This document shows, piece after piece, positions 17,488 through 26,025 of a stretch of 42,137 nt of DNA (its first letter is position 1; the number at the start of each line of letters is the position of its first letter). This stretch comes from Arthrobacter sp. Leaf141. GTDB taxonomy: Bacteria > Actinomycetota > Actinomycetes > Actinomycetales > Micrococcaceae. Made by a program: the position numbers and the translations under genes. The notes beneath the pieces were generated by a model, which was not told the origin of the DNA, searched no databases, and worked only from the letters and a program-made list of their open reading frames with translations. Location: positions 118,316 through 160,452 of the forward strand of contig NZ_LMOL01000002.1 in assembly GCF_001424565.1 (NCBI RefSeq), written 5' to 3'.

Positions 17488-19993
17488 TCCGGTAAAGGAA
17501 CTTGGTCCTGACCATGACCCACAGCAGCCCCAGGAGCACGGCGTAGGCCGCTGTATTCAGCAGGACGTTCTCCTGCAGCAGGGCCGGAATGTTGGCCACC
17601 ACGGCAATCAGCACCACATGCATGATGAACACATACAGGGTTGCCTGGCCCAACGGAATCAGGAACCACCCCAGTGTCCGCTGCACCGGCTTCCAATACG
17701 CCGTCAGGAACGCGTAGGCCGCCACCACCAGGACCAGCACGTTCAGCAGCCTGCCGGGTGCCAGGTAGGTGCGGCCGAAAAACAGGTCGTACATGATGCG
17801 GTAGGTGGCGTCCGGGATCACGGCGAGCCGGACGTCGAAGCCATTGGCCAGGTACGGGTTGCCCCAGGACAGGAACGCGAAGACAACGGCCAGGACGGTA
17901 CAGGCAGCCACCACCCAAACCCGGGCCGAGAACCAGGCAATGATGCGGTGCCGGTGGTACCCCGCCACCAGCCCGATCACAAACAACACCTGCCATACCA
18001 GCAGGGGGAATGAATCCTCGAACTGCGAGGGGAGCAGCCGGAAACGGGTGGTTGCGCCGGCGGCGTAGGCAGCAATCGATGCACCCAGCACATACAGCCC
18101 TTTGCCCCGGCCCAGCGCGGCAAGGATCAGGGGGCTGGCGAGCAGCAGCACCACGTAGAGGCCCATCACGTTGAACTGCCACGGCCCGAACTGCAGCAGC
18201 AGGATCGCGGGCAGGATCCCCGGCGGTACGGGGAACTGCAGCAGGGAGCCCATGCCGGCGTAAAGGTCGTAGGTGCGGCCCGCACCGCCATGGCCGGCTC
18301 CACCCGTTCCCTGGTCCACGAACGTGGTCAGCACCTCGGAACGGAAAACCGGCAGCAGCGAAAGCAGGAAGACACCGATCAGCACCACAAGTGCCGTCAC
18401 GTACAGCTTGCCTGCGCGGCGCGACGTCAACTCCAGCACGCGGCCGAAGTCGTCCTTGACGCGCGGCCCGTAGACCATGCCCACCACCAGGCCGGAGAAC
18501 AGGACAAACAATTCGGCTCCCGAGACGAATCCCACCGCTTCCTGGGTAAAAAGCTGGAAGAGGGATGTCATGCCCAGGTGGTTGACCACAACAAAGACGA
18601 TCGCCATGCCGCGCAGCAGATCCACGCGGGAGTCACGCTTGGACGGATCCGCATAGGCCCAGGAGGAAGCGTTGTTGATCCGTCCGGGAATCTGCCACAG
18701 CGCGGCAAGGAGGATCAGCAAAGCCGCTCCAACACTCCACGCGGCAACGCCGGACAACGTGTTGGGATGCGAATAACTGCCGTCCGTGGACACCTCCGTC
18801 ACCGGCCCGGTCACCACAGGGGATTTTTTGAGCCGCTCCGAGGCAGCTGCAGCAATGTCCGGTTTCCCCGTCAGCAGCCAGTTAATGCTGGCGACCCCGG
18901 TGTCCCTGGTGCTGGTCCGCTCATCCCACACAACGGCGGCGGTCCGGGCGAATTCCGCCGACGTCATGGTGCCCACTACCTGGTCCCACCAGTTCACTTT
19001 GATGTCGGACTCTGCGGCACCTCCCGACGCCGGGCTGTAGAAGGCGGCGGTCTGGAGCAGGAACGGCTTGTCCTTGCCGGCTGCATACGTGCCGTAGAAG
19101 TCCTCACCGCCGGCCGATGTCAGCATTTCCCGCAACTCACCAGCGCGGGGCAGGGAGTTGACGGCGGCCCCGCCCGAGGTGTCGTCATGGTAGGCACTCA
19201 GGCCCACCCAATCAACGGAATCATCGCCCGGATAATACGGCCCGTAAGGGCTGTCGGCACCGTTCCAACTGCCGTCCCCGTTGCTGTCCAGCAGGCTGAA
19301 CCCGTCGCTTCCGGGACCGGGGGCTGCCCTGCTCCGCTCGAACGGGTAGTCCTTGCCAAGGAAAGGGGCCCACACCATCAGGGCGCCGCCGTCGGACGCC
19401 CGGAATTTGCCGGCGAGCGTCCGGAACGCCTCCCGGTACGCTGCCGGTTGCTGGCCCCACTCCACCCAGCTGGAATTCATGTCGGGGGCGAACCGGATCA
19501 GGAGCTTGCCCTTGAACCCGCCGGCGAGCGTGCGCACCTCCGCCGCGAAGGCGGCAGCAGAGCCTGAATCCACCTGGTCCAGCGGGACGGTGGGCCGGAC
19601 GGTGAGCATGGCATGCGCGCCCTGGGCGGACGCCTGGTACAGGAAGCCCTTGAGGTCGTTACGCTCCGCATCCCGGTACGGAAAGTCAATGTCGTGACCC
19701 AGGACTGCGGGCCGTGCACCCAGCCGGTCCGCGAAACCTGCGGCGGTATCTTCGCCCCATTCCAGGACGGCGCCAAGGAGGGGCCCGCGGTCGTCCGGAA
19801 CCGGCGCAGCAGCGTGTGCCGCCCCGGCCGGCAGCCCGATGGCCAGCACTGTCATCATCATCGCTGCCAGCAGGGCAGCACAGGCGCGGAAAATCCGGGT
19901 GCCGGGCACGGCAGTGCCGCCACTCCGCGCGGCTGATCGATTGCTGATGGGAACCCCCCGGTCTGAAGCCAGCTGTCGGGGCGGCGCCCCCAT
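17474..19993 (-). CDS. OpgC-like membrane acyltransferase with extracellular GH26-like pseudoenzyme domain
   Basis: An 839-residue protein from the chosen ATG at 19993 (AAGG upstream; an open frame extends to 20059). A hydrophobic stretch at about residues 33-63 acts as signal or anchor. Residues ~65-380 resemble a GH26-type TIM barrel with VDWVGLSAYHDD. However, the acid/base position reads RFAPDMN instead of HEMN, and the nucleophile strand KPFLLQTAAF lacks Glu, so hydrolysis is doubtful. DSNGDGSWNGAD (~236-247) is an EF-hand-like calcium loop. From ~413 there are about ten membrane helices with SKRDSRVDLLRGMAIVFVVVNH and FIMHVV near the end, as in OpgC/acyltransferase-3 proteins that modify glucans or cell-surface glycans. 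The pairing suggests recognition of a surface polysaccharide that the membrane part acylates. The target is unknown. Confidence 0.8.
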   Translation of the reverse strand: MGAPPRQLASDRGVPISNRSAARSGGTAVPGTRIFRACAALLAAMMMTVLAIGLPAGAAHAAAPVPDDRGPLLGAVLEWGEDTAAGFADRLGARPAVLGHDIDFPYRDAERNDLKGFLYQASAQGAHAMLTVRPTVPLDQVDSGSAAAFAAEVRTLAGGFKGKLLIRFAPDMNSSWVEWGQQPAAYREAFRTLAGKFRASDGGALMVWAPFLGKDYPFERSRAAPGPGSDGFSLLDSNGDGSWNGADSPYGPYYPGDDSVDWVGLSAYHDDTSGGAAVNSLPRAGELREMLTSAGGEDFYGTYAAGKDKPFLLQTAAFYSPASGGAAESDIKVNWWDQVVGTMTSAEFARTAAVVWDERTSTRDTGVASINWLLTGKPDIAAAASERLKKSPVVTGPVTEVSTDGSYSHPNTLSGVAAWSVGAALLILLAALWQIPGRINNASSWAYADPSKRDSRVDLLRGMAIVFVVVNHLGMTSLFQLFTQEAVGFVSGAELFVLFSGLVVGMVYGPRVKDDFGRVLELTSRRAGKLYVTALVVLIGVFLLSLLPVFRSEVLTTFVDQGTGGAGHGGAGRTYDLYAGMGSLLQFPVPPGILPAILLLQFGPWQFNVMGLYVVLLLASPLILAALGRGKGLYVLGASIAAYAAGATTRFRLLPSQFEDSFPLLVWQVLFVIGLVAGYHRHRIIAWFSARVWVVAACTVLAVVFAFLSWGNPYLANGFDVRLAVIPDATYRIMYDLFFGRTYLAPGRLLNVLVLVVAAYAFLTAYWKPVQRTLGWFLIPLGQATLYVFIMHVVLIAVVANIPALLQENVLLNTAAYAVLLGLLWVMVRTKFLYRIIPT

Positions 19994-20104
19994 GCAAACC
20001 TTATCGGTCCGGCCGCCGCGCCAGGACCCCGTGCCCGGCGCGGCTCGGTTACGGAACATGACGACGGCGGCCGTGCGGCACCGGGCAGCAAGTGTTACGT
20101 TTTT

Positions 20105-20192
20105 GGGGAGTAATGAGTACCGGCACTAAGCCCTGACTGGCCGGTCGGCAACCCTCCCTTCCGCGGCGGGGTGCCTCAGGTGAATACTCGGC
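20105..20192 (+). promoter_or_regulatory. SAM-IV riboswitch
   Basis: The RNA has the SAM-IV core: GGCCGGTCGGCAACCCTCC, then CCGCGGCGGGGTGCC and CAGGTGA. It is closed by a P1 stem of GAGTA (20108-20112) with TACTC (20185-20189). The core shared with SAM-I and the actinobacterial layout make the class assignment firm. It precedes a DUF1737 gene, a rhodanese and O-succinylhomoserine sulfhydrylase. High S-adenosylmethionine should turn off sulfur assimilation into homocysteine. The distance to the first start codon is 44 bases, and the GAGAAGGAGA ribosome site could be the controlled element. Confidence 0.9.
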
Positions 20193-20236
20193 ATATCGAC
20201 CATTCGAGCTGCAAGCGTGAGAGAAGGAGATCCGTC

Positions 20237-20494
20237 GTGTCCGACGCACCTGCCCCTGAAGAGAGACTGTCCTACCGCCTCATCAGCGGCCCGGACAACC
20301 GCGAGTTCTGCGAGCGGATCTCGGCCGCACTGGCGGAGGGCTACGTGCTGCACGGAAGCCCCGCCGCCACGTACAACGGCGGAGGTGTGATTGTGGCCCA
20401 GGCAGTTGTCCTGCCGGCCGCCATCGCCACGGCCGACGCCGCCGTGGCAACCGCAGTGGACAGCCTCGAATTCGACGGCGAGGGGCACGCATGA
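20237..20494 (+). CDS. DUF1737-containing protein, first gene of the SAM-controlled operon
   Basis: An 85-residue protein. The core LSYRLISGPDNREFCERISAALAEGYVLHGSPAATYNG (about residues 11-48) is the DUF1737 pattern: a Tyr-Arg-x-Ile start, a conserved GPD and a Gly-Tyr-x-Leu-x-Gly-x-P motif. The start is GTG at 20237, with AGAAGGAGA eight bases upstream. Its stop overlaps the rhodanese start (ATGA). Standing first after a SAM-IV riboswitch and coupled to a sulfur-transfer enzyme, it is likely to have a role in sulfur metabolism, but no activity is established that I know of. Confidence 0.85.
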   Translation: MSDAPAPEERLSYRLISGPDNREFCERISAALAEGYVLHGSPAATYNGGGVIVAQAVVLPAAIATADAAVATAVDSLEFDGEGHA

Positions 20495-20901
20495 GCTACG
20501 CCGGAGACCTGACCCCGCAGGAGGCATGGGCCAAGCTGGAGCAGGGCGCCATCCTGGTGGACGTCCGGACCGAAGCTGAATGGGCCCATATCGGCATTCC
20601 TGACACCAAGGCCACGGACAACGATCCCTTGTTTATTCAGTGGACCTTCCCTGGCGGCGTCCCGAACCCCGCCTTCATCAGCGACCTCAGCCAGCAGGCT
20701 CCGGAGGATTCAGCCGCGGAACTGCTGTTCCTGTGCCGTTCCGGGCAGCGCTCCATCGCGGCTGCCACCGCGGCGACGCAGGCCGGTTTCACCTCATACA
20801 ACGTGCTGGAGGGCTTCGAGGGCGAGCCTGACCGGTATGGCGAACGGACCGTCAACGGCTGGAAGAACCGCGGCCTGCCTACCAACCTGGGAACCAACTA
20901 A
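20491..20901 (+). CDS. Rhodanese-like sulfurtransferase
   Basis: A 136-residue single-domain rhodanese. The active loop is LFLCRSGQRSIAAA with Cys82, and the N-terminal ILVDVRTEAEW is the CH2A-like motif. A persulfide on Cys82 would carry sulfane sulfur. It overlaps the DUF1737 gene by four bases and its stop codon directly abuts the metZ ATG, so the three genes are translated together under the SAM-IV riboswitch. A role in supplying or handling reduced sulfur for homocysteine synthesis is inferred from this arrangement. The insert TKATDNDPLFIQWTFPGGVPNP is longer than in minimal rhodaneses. Confidence 0.92.
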   Translation: MSYAGDLTPQEAWAKLEQGAILVDVRTEAEWAHIGIPDTKATDNDPLFIQWTFPGGVPNPAFISDLSQQAPEDSAAELLFLCRSGQRSIAAATAATQAGFTSYNVLEGFEGEPDRYGERTVNGWKNRGLPTNLGTN

Positions 20902-22110
20902 ATGGCTTTTAATGACGACGCTGCCGGTTGGAACGCCGATACGCAGGCGGTCCGCGGTGGCCTGGACCGCACCAACTTCCAGGAGACCAGCGAGGCGCTG
21001 TTCCTGAACTCAGGGTTTGTCTATGAATCCGCTGCCGCCGCCGAGCGGGCGTTCACCGGCGAGGACCAGCGTTTTGTCTACTCCCGCTACGGCAACCCCT
21101 CGGTAGCCACTTTTCAGGAGCGGCTGCGGCTGCTGGAGGGCACCGAAGCGTGCTTCGCCACGGCCTCCGGAATGTCAGCGGTCTTTACCGCCCTGGGCGC
21201 CCTCCTCGCTGCCGGCGACCGCGTGGTTGCCGCCCGGTCGCTGTTCGGTTCCTGCTTTGTGATCCTGAACGAGATCCTGCCGCGGTGGGGCGTGGAAACG
21301 GTGTTTGTTGACGGGCCGGACCTGGACCAGTGGCGCGAAGCCCTGTCCCAGCCCACCACTGCCGTGTTTTTCGAGTCGCCGTCCAACCCCATGCAGGAGA
21401 TTGTGGACATCGCCGCCGTCAGCGACCTGGCCCACGCTGCCGGCGCAACAGTCGTCGTCGACAATGTATTTGCCACTCCCCTGCTCCAGCGGTGCGGCCA
21501 GTTCGGCGCCGACGTTATTGTCTACTCCGGCACCAAGCACATCGACGGCCAGGGCCGCGTCCTGGGCGGGGCGATCCTGGGCACCAGGGAGTTCATTGAC
21601 GGTCCCGTGAAGCAGCTCATGCGCCACACCGGGCCTTCGCTTTCCCCGTTTAACGCCTGGGTCCTCAACAAGGGACTGGAGACGATGGCACTGCGGGTCA
21701 ACCACTCGTCGGCCACGGCCCTGCGGTTGGCCGAGTGGCTGGAGCAGCAGCCGGCGGTCAGCTGGGTGAAATACCCGCTGCTTAGATCGCACCCCCAGTA
21801 CGGGCTTGCCGCGAAGCAGATGAAGGCAGGCGGCACCGTCCTTACGCTGGACCTGGGTTCGGCTCCCGGGCGGTCGGCCAAGGACGCCGCCTTTGCCCTG
21901 CTGGACGGCCTGCGCATCATCGATATCTCAAACAACCTGGGTGACTCAAAGTCCCTCATCACCCATCCTGCCACCACCACGCACCGGGCCATGGGGCCGG
22001 AAGGCCGCGCAGCGATCGGGCTGGGCGACGGTGTGGTGCGGCTGTCCGTGGGGCTCGAGGACGCCGATGACCTGATCGGCGACCTGGAGCAAGCGCTCAA
22101 GCAGATCTGA
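20902..22110 (+). CDS. metZ: O-succinylhomoserine sulfhydrylase
   Basis: A 402-residue PLP enzyme of the Cys/Met metabolism family (fold type I). It makes homocysteine from O-succinylhomoserine and sulfide. The PLP lysine is Lys212 in VYSGTKHIDGQGRVLGG; the SGTKHIDGQGR form is typical of MetZ. YSRYGNPSVATFQERLRLLEG (about residues 60-80) is the cofactor-phosphate-binding motif. Cystathionine gamma-synthase or O-acetylhomoserine sulfhydrylase are relatives, but the rhodanese partner and the SAM riboswitch favour a sulfhydrylase. The gene starts on the base after the rhodanese stop. Its last 14 bases overlap the convergent lysG gene. Confidence 0.92.
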   Translation: MAFNDDAAGWNADTQAVRGGLDRTNFQETSEALFLNSGFVYESAAAAERAFTGEDQRFVYSRYGNPSVATFQERLRLLEGTEACFATASGMSAVFTALGALLAAGDRVVAARSLFGSCFVILNEILPRWGVETVFVDGPDLDQWREALSQPTTAVFFESPSNPMQEIVDIAAVSDLAHAAGATVVVDNVFATPLLQRCGQFGADVIVYSGTKHIDGQGRVLGGAILGTREFIDGPVKQLMRHTGPSLSPFNAWVLNKGLETMALRVNHSSATALRLAEWLEQQPAVSWVKYPLLRSHPQYGLAAKQMKAGGTVLTLDLGSAPGRSAKDAAFALLDGLRIIDISNNLGDSKSLITHPATTTHRAMGPEGRAAIGLGDGVVRLSVGLEDADDLIGDLEQALKQI

Positions 22111-23023
22111 CGGAACCCGGTCCCGGGGCGGGCTGCCGGAGCTCGTGGGCAGCCGTCGCCCGGACGGCCGCCGTGAGCTGGTTCAGCACCGGCGAGTCAA
22201 TTTTCCAGCGCTGCCAGTAGAGGGCCACGTCCACCGGGTGCCCGGGCGCGAGTTCCACCAGCTCGCCGCTGCCAAGCCACGGCAGGCATTCCGCTTCGGG
22301 CAGCAGTCCCCAGCCCATCCCCAGCCGGATGGCCTGGGCAAACTCTGCCGATGACGGGACGTAGTGCCGCGGGGCACCGAGGGCCGTCCCGGTCATCCTG
22401 CGGAAGAACCCACCCTGAAGGTCGTCCTTCCGGTCGAAGTCCACCACCGGGGCGGTGCTGCCCGCAACGAGCTCCGGCCCGCCGGGCAACCAGTGCCGGA
22501 CGTACCCGGGACTGGCTACGGCACGGTATCTCAGCGCCCCGAGTGGCTCGACGCTGCAGCCTTGAACCGGTTCCGGGTTCGCTGTGACGGCGGCGATCAC
22601 CGCTCCCGTCCGGAGGAATTGCGTGGAATGCTGCTCGTCCTCGCGGCGCAGCTCAAAGGTGACACCCGGCTCCGGGGGGAGGCTTGCCAGCGCCGCCATG
22701 AACCAGGTGGCAAGCGAATCGGCATTCACCACCAGCGGGATGGGCGTGCTGGGGCTACCGGCGGCGCCACCGAGTTCGCGTTGCGCGTCCCCTTCCAGTT
22801 GCCGGAGCTGGCGGGCGTAGCGCAGCACGGCCTCGCCCGCCGTGGTGGGGCGGGCCGGGTTGGTTCGCTGCAGCAGGATCTGGCCGGCTGCGTCCTCCAT
22901 CGCCTTGAGCCGCTGCGACACCGCAGACGGCGTGACGTGCAGGGTGCGAGCGGCAGCCTCCAGCGTCCCCTCATCCAGCACTGCGGCAAAGGTCTTCAAC
23001 TGGTCGAGCTGGAACTTCTTCAT
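22097..23023 (-). CDS. lysG: LysR-type regulator, LysG/ArgP group
   Basis: A 308-residue LysR-type activator. The N-terminal helix-turn-helix is at about residues 5-64 (LDQLKTFAAVLDEGTLEAAARTLHVTPSAVSQRLKAME), with a substrate-binding domain following. The DQLKTFAAVLDEGTLEAAA start is characteristic of LysG/ArgP/IciA proteins. These sense lysine and arginine and activate the lysE/argO exporter, which here is divergent at 23093, the classic arrangement. The minus-strand TAAGCT lies exactly six bases before the ATG, as in a leaderless mRNA. It overlaps the end of metZ by 14 bases in the convergent direction. Confidence 0.92.
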   Translation of the reverse strand: MKKFQLDQLKTFAAVLDEGTLEAAARTLHVTPSAVSQRLKAMEDAAGQILLQRTNPARPTTAGEAVLRYARQLRQLEGDAQRELGGAAGSPSTPIPLVVNADSLATWFMAALASLPPEPGVTFELRREDEQHSTQFLRTGAVIAAVTANPEPVQGCSVEPLGALRYRAVASPGYVRHWLPGGPELVAGSTAPVVDFDRKDDLQGGFFRRMTGTALGAPRHYVPSSAEFAQAIRLGMGWGLLPEAECLPWLGSGELVELAPGHPVDVALYWQRWKIDSPVLNQLTAAVRATAAHELRQPAPGPGSVRSA

Positions 23024-23029
23024 TAGCTC

Positions 23030-23085
23030 AGCTTAGTAGTCCTAATTATCTTTAGCTGGAGTAATTTCGAGCCCAACCGTAGCTT
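23030..23085. promoter_or_regulatory. Divergent lysG-lysE control region
   Basis: The 69-base spacer holds AATTA-N13-TAATT (23044-23066), an inverted repeat with the spacing expected of a LysR-type site. It also has -10-like hexamers for both genes: TAAGCT leftwards (23035-23030), six bases before lysG, and TAGCTT rightwards (23080-23085), seven bases before lysE. The -35 of lysE is poor, which fits activator dependence. Confidence 0.6.
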
Positions 23086-23092
23086 TGGCTTT

Positions 23093-23716
23093 ATGGACAT
23101 ACTTGTTGGGTTTGGCGCGGCGATGCTTGGTTGCGGCACAGGGCTGGCGCTGATTGTCGCCATCGGCAGCCAGAATGCCTTTGTGCTCCGGCAAGGCATC
23201 CGGGGCGAGCACGTGGCCGCCGTTGTCATCGTCTGCAGCGTCTCCGACGCGCTGCTGATTGCCGGGGGCATCGCGGGCCTCGGTGTCCTGATCCAAACCA
23301 GCCCGGTGGTGGTGGACGTGGCCCGTTATGCCGGGGCCGCGTTCCTGGTCACCTACGGTGTGCTGGCTGCCCGGCGCGCCATCCGACCAGGGGTGCTGAC
23401 GGCGTCAGGTTCCCGGAAGGCACTCAGCGCCGGTGCCGCCCTGTCCACAGTGCTGGCCCTGACCTGGCTCAACCCGCACGTCTACCTGGACACGGTGCTG
23501 CTGCTCGGGTCGGTGGCCAACCAGCAGGAGCAGGACCTGCGCTGGTGGTTCGGTGCGGGGGCGATCGCCGCCAGCGGAGCCTGGTTCAGCGCCTTGGGCT
23601 TCGGCGCCCGCGTCCTGCGTCCGTTCTTTGCCCGGCCATCGTCGTGGCGCTTCCTCGACGGCCTCATCGCCCTGGTGATGCTCACGCTCGGCCTGCGCCT
23701 GGCGGCGGGTCTCTGA
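23093..23716 (+). CDS. lysE: LysE/ArgO basic amino-acid exporter
   Basis: A 207-residue inner-membrane exporter with about six hydrophobic segments. The signature GTGLALIVAIGSQNAFVLRQGIRGEH (about residues 15-40), with its GSQNAFVLRQG core, is diagnostic of LysE/ArgO, and LALTWLNPHVYLDTVLLLG (about 122-140) is the second conserved stretch. It exports lysine and arginine when they accumulate, for instance during growth on peptides. It is divergent from its expected activator LysG. The stop is eight bases from that of the convergent ligase gene. Confidence 0.94.
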   Translation: MDILVGFGAAMLGCGTGLALIVAIGSQNAFVLRQGIRGEHVAAVVIVCSVSDALLIAGGIAGLGVLIQTSPVVVDVARYAGAAFLVTYGVLAARRAIRPGVLTASGSRKALSAGAALSTVLALTWLNPHVYLDTVLLLGSVANQQEQDLRWWFGAGAIAASGAWFSALGFGARVLRPFFARPSSWRFLDGLIALVMLTLGLRLAAGL

Positions 23717-23724
23717 CAGGTGCT

Positions 23725-24897
23725 TCAGGACTGGCGTACGCGGAGCAGTTCCGGCGTCCCCGCCACGTCAGCCAGCCCTGAAGTGCCGTGCATCGTGACG
23801 CCCACGGCATGGATGACCACGGCCCCCAGCCCGCCGTCGTCGGCCGCTGCTTCCTGCACCCGGCGCTGCTCAGCCGAGCCGGTGCCGCGCGCAATGATGT
23901 CCTCCGTACCCTGCCGGGCCAGGGCCAGTTCGCCCTGTTCCTGCAGGACCGGTGCCAGGTAGTCCACCAGGGACCGCACCACCATGACGGCGGGAGCAGG
24001 GCGGAAGGTCCCAAAATCGAGGAGTTCCCCGCGCAGCCCGCTGCTGCTGGCCTGCCAGGCCGCCATCCGGAGCAGCACCGTGGGCACCGGGACAGGGTCA
24101 ATGCCGTCCCGCCACTCCCTGCTGGCCGTTTCCACCAGGGCCCGCACCAGCACCGCAATCAGCGCAGCATCCTCTGCGCGGAGGCAGACGTCCGCCACCC
24201 GCACCTCAACCGTGGGGTGGTTCCGGGACAGCCTGGCATCAAAATACAGCATGCCTTCATCCAGCATCACACCGCTGTCCAGCAGCCGGGTCACCACCCG
24301 CCGGTAGGCAGGGTACGTCCCGTAAATGCCGGCCGGGCCGGAAGTCGGCCAGCGGTTCCAAGCCTGCGTGCGGTAGCTTTCGAACCCGGTGGGCATCCCG
24401 TTCCAGAAGGGCGAATTGGCACTCAGCGCCGTGAGGACAGCCAGTTTGTCCCTGATCCGGTCCAGGACGGCGATGCCTTCCTCCGGCGAGGCCACGAAGC
24501 TGTGGACATGGAAGCCGCAGGTCAGCTGCTCCTGCGCGGTGAGGCCGAACCGCTCCTGCATCAACGCGTACCGCGGGTCAGGAGTGGTGTGGGTGGTTGA
24601 GGCCAGCGGGGACGTGGCCAGCGCAGCCACCCGGGCGTTGTTCCTGCGGGCGGCCTGGTCTGCCAGCAGCCGCCCGGCCTTGATCTGCGGGAGCAGCCCG
24701 GCGTGGTCGCCGCACGGACGGGTTTGGGTCTCGATCTGCTCCAGCTTGAGTTCGGCACTGAGCCCCATGCCCTGGCCGGCCGGCGAATCATCGGCGGCCA
24801 GGTGCCGGCCGGAGAGCAGCGCATCCGCGAGCGCCAGCGGTTCGCCCGACTCCGGGTCAACGATCAGGAGCTCTTCCTCAACGCCGAATGTTCGCAT
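23725..24897 (-). CDS. Carboxylate-amine ligase, glutamate-cysteine ligase type 2 (YbdK-like)
   Basis: A 390-residue ATP-dependent enzyme of the GCS2 family. [20 protein letters not shown] at the N-terminus is the glutamate-binding family signature; it includes [20 protein letters not shown], then [11 protein letters not shown] and [12 protein letters not shown] further mark the family. The likely reaction is weak gamma-glutamylcysteine formation, but actinobacteria use mycothiol, so the true substrate may differ. I chose ATG 24897 because the upstream 21 codons do not fit the family. CACAAT lies six bases upstream of it, the leaderless spacing. No partner genes adjoin. Confidence 0.88.
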   Translation of the reverse strand: MRTFGVEEELLIVDPESGEPLALADALLSGRHLAADDSPAGQGMGLSAELKLEQIETQTRPCGDHAGLLPQIKAGRLLADQAARRNNARVAALATSPLASTTHTTPDPRYALMQERFGLTAQEQLTCGFHVHSFVASPEEGIAVLDRIRDKLAVLTALSANSPFWNGMPTGFESYRTQAWNRWPTSGPAGIYGTYPAYRRVVTRLLDSGVMLDEGMLYFDARLSRNHPTVEVRVADVCLRAEDAALIAVLVRALVETASREWRDGIDPVPVPTVLLRMAAWQASSSGLRGELLDFGTFRPAPAVMVVRSLVDYLAPVLQEQGELALARQGTEDIIARGTGSAEQRRVQEAAADDGGLGAVVIHAVGVTMHGTSGLADVAGTPELLRVRQS

Positions 24898-25107
24898 GCT
24901 TACATTGTGCGGCACTTCCCTGCCGGTAACCGGTTCCGGATTGCGGCGGATTCTGCCCAATCAATGCGGTGGGCGGGCGCGGCGTGCGGGCCAGTGGGCG
25001 GCGGGGCCCGGGTTTGTCGTGGTTGAGTGGGCAGAACCCGCCGCCCGTTCTCCACATAGGGCACGACGGCGGTGCCCAACCGGCCCAAAAGATGGCTGGC
25101 TCGTTCC

Positions 25108-25929
25108 ATGGACCCCCTGGACTACCTGAAATCCGTCGGCGGCGTGGCACGGGTTGGCCTGCTCCGCCGCCAAGGCTACTCGGAGCGCGCGGTGCGGAAT
25201 CTCGCCACAGCCGGAGCAGCCCAGCCGCGCAAGGGTGTCTGGGCCTTGCCGGACGCCGATCCCGCTTTCCTGCAGGCAATCGTCAGCGATTCGTTGTTGA
25301 CCTGCGCTTCCGGGGCCATCCGGTACGGGCTGTGGATCAAGGACAGGCCGGTCCGGCTCCATCTGGCGGCCAAACACCGGCGCGGAACGCATCGCCCCAG
25401 GCACGGCGGGCTGCGTTTCGAGCCGCATCACCAACTGCCCATCGCCGGCATCGAGGACATTGTGATCCACGCCCTGACCTGCCTGCCGGAAGTCGATGCG
25501 ATAGCGATCGCCCAGTCCGCAATGCGCTTCCAGGGTGTGTCCCGGGCTGCGCTGGAAGCCCAGCTGGGCGCCAGGTACTACGGTGTGGCCCGGCGGCGCC
25601 TGGCAAAGGCGGACGGCTTGTCCGAATCCGTGCCGGAGATCAGTGCCAAGCTGTTGTTCGACGCGGCGGGGCTTGAGTTCCGCCGACAGGTCCAAGTACC
25701 CGGAGTGGGGCGGGTGGACTTTATGCTTGGGGGCTGGCTCATCGTGGAAGTCAACGGCTACCAGTTCCACAGCTCGCGGGACGCCTGGCGCAAGGACATG
25801 GCCCGCCTGAACGCCGCGCAGGCCCTGGGTTACGCAACCCTCAGCTTCGCGCCCGAGCAGGTCTGGAACGCCCCCGATGTGGTGCTCCGGGACATCCGGG
25901 CTGTGCTGCGGCGGGGCCGTCCTGCCTGA
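25108..25929 (+). CDS. AbiEi-like HTH plus DUF559 (Vsr-like endonuclease fold) protein
   Basis: A 273-residue protein from ATG 25108 (a GTG at 25072 would add 12 residues; neither has a clear ribosome site). Residues ~1-50 (GGVARVGLLRRQGYSERAVRNLATAGAAQPRKGVWALP) resemble the winged-helix domain of AbiEi-type antitoxins. The C-terminal ~110 residues are DUF559-like: EISAKLLFDAAGLEFRRQVQVPGVGRVDFML, then LIVEVNGYQFHSS. The Asp in GRVDF and Glu in VEVNG fit a PD-(D/E)xK/Vsr-type site. Such two-domain proteins are common singletons in actinobacteria and have no established function. No AbiEii toxin is adjacent, so a working toxin-antitoxin pair is not supported here. Confidence 0.8.
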   Translation: MDPLDYLKSVGGVARVGLLRRQGYSERAVRNLATAGAAQPRKGVWALPDADPAFLQAIVSDSLLTCASGAIRYGLWIKDRPVRLHLAAKHRRGTHRPRHGGLRFEPHHQLPIAGIEDIVIHALTCLPEVDAIAIAQSAMRFQGVSRAALEAQLGARYYGVARRRLAKADGLSESVPEISAKLLFDAAGLEFRRQVQVPGVGRVDFMLGGWLIVEVNGYQFHSSRDAWRKDMARLNAAQALGYATLSFAPEQVWNAPDVVLRDIRAVLRRGRPA

Positions 25930-26017
25930 TTCTGCACCATCATCCGCCGCGGGCCGGGCCGGAAGCCCGGACTGGCGGGGCCCACCCGGGCCTGGGCGCG
26001 GATGATCGTGCAGAATC
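25928..26017. repeat. Long imperfect inverted repeat between convergent genes
   Basis: GATTCTGCACCATCATCCGC (25928-25947) is repeated inverted at 25998-26017 with one mismatch in 20. The 50-base centre is very GC-rich with smaller palindromes. It starts in the stop codon of the DUF559 gene and ends eight bases before the MurA-like gene's stop. It may be a two-way terminator, but no T-run follows, so a mobile or REP-like palindromic element is also possible. Confidence 0.7.
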
Positions 26018-26025
26018 CGCCGGAA

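Noticed and set aside
25108..25929. Type IV toxin-antitoxin system from the AbiEi-like domain
   Set aside because: No AbiEii nucleotidyltransferase toxin adjoins; the protein is a DUF559 fusion of a kind common as a singleton.
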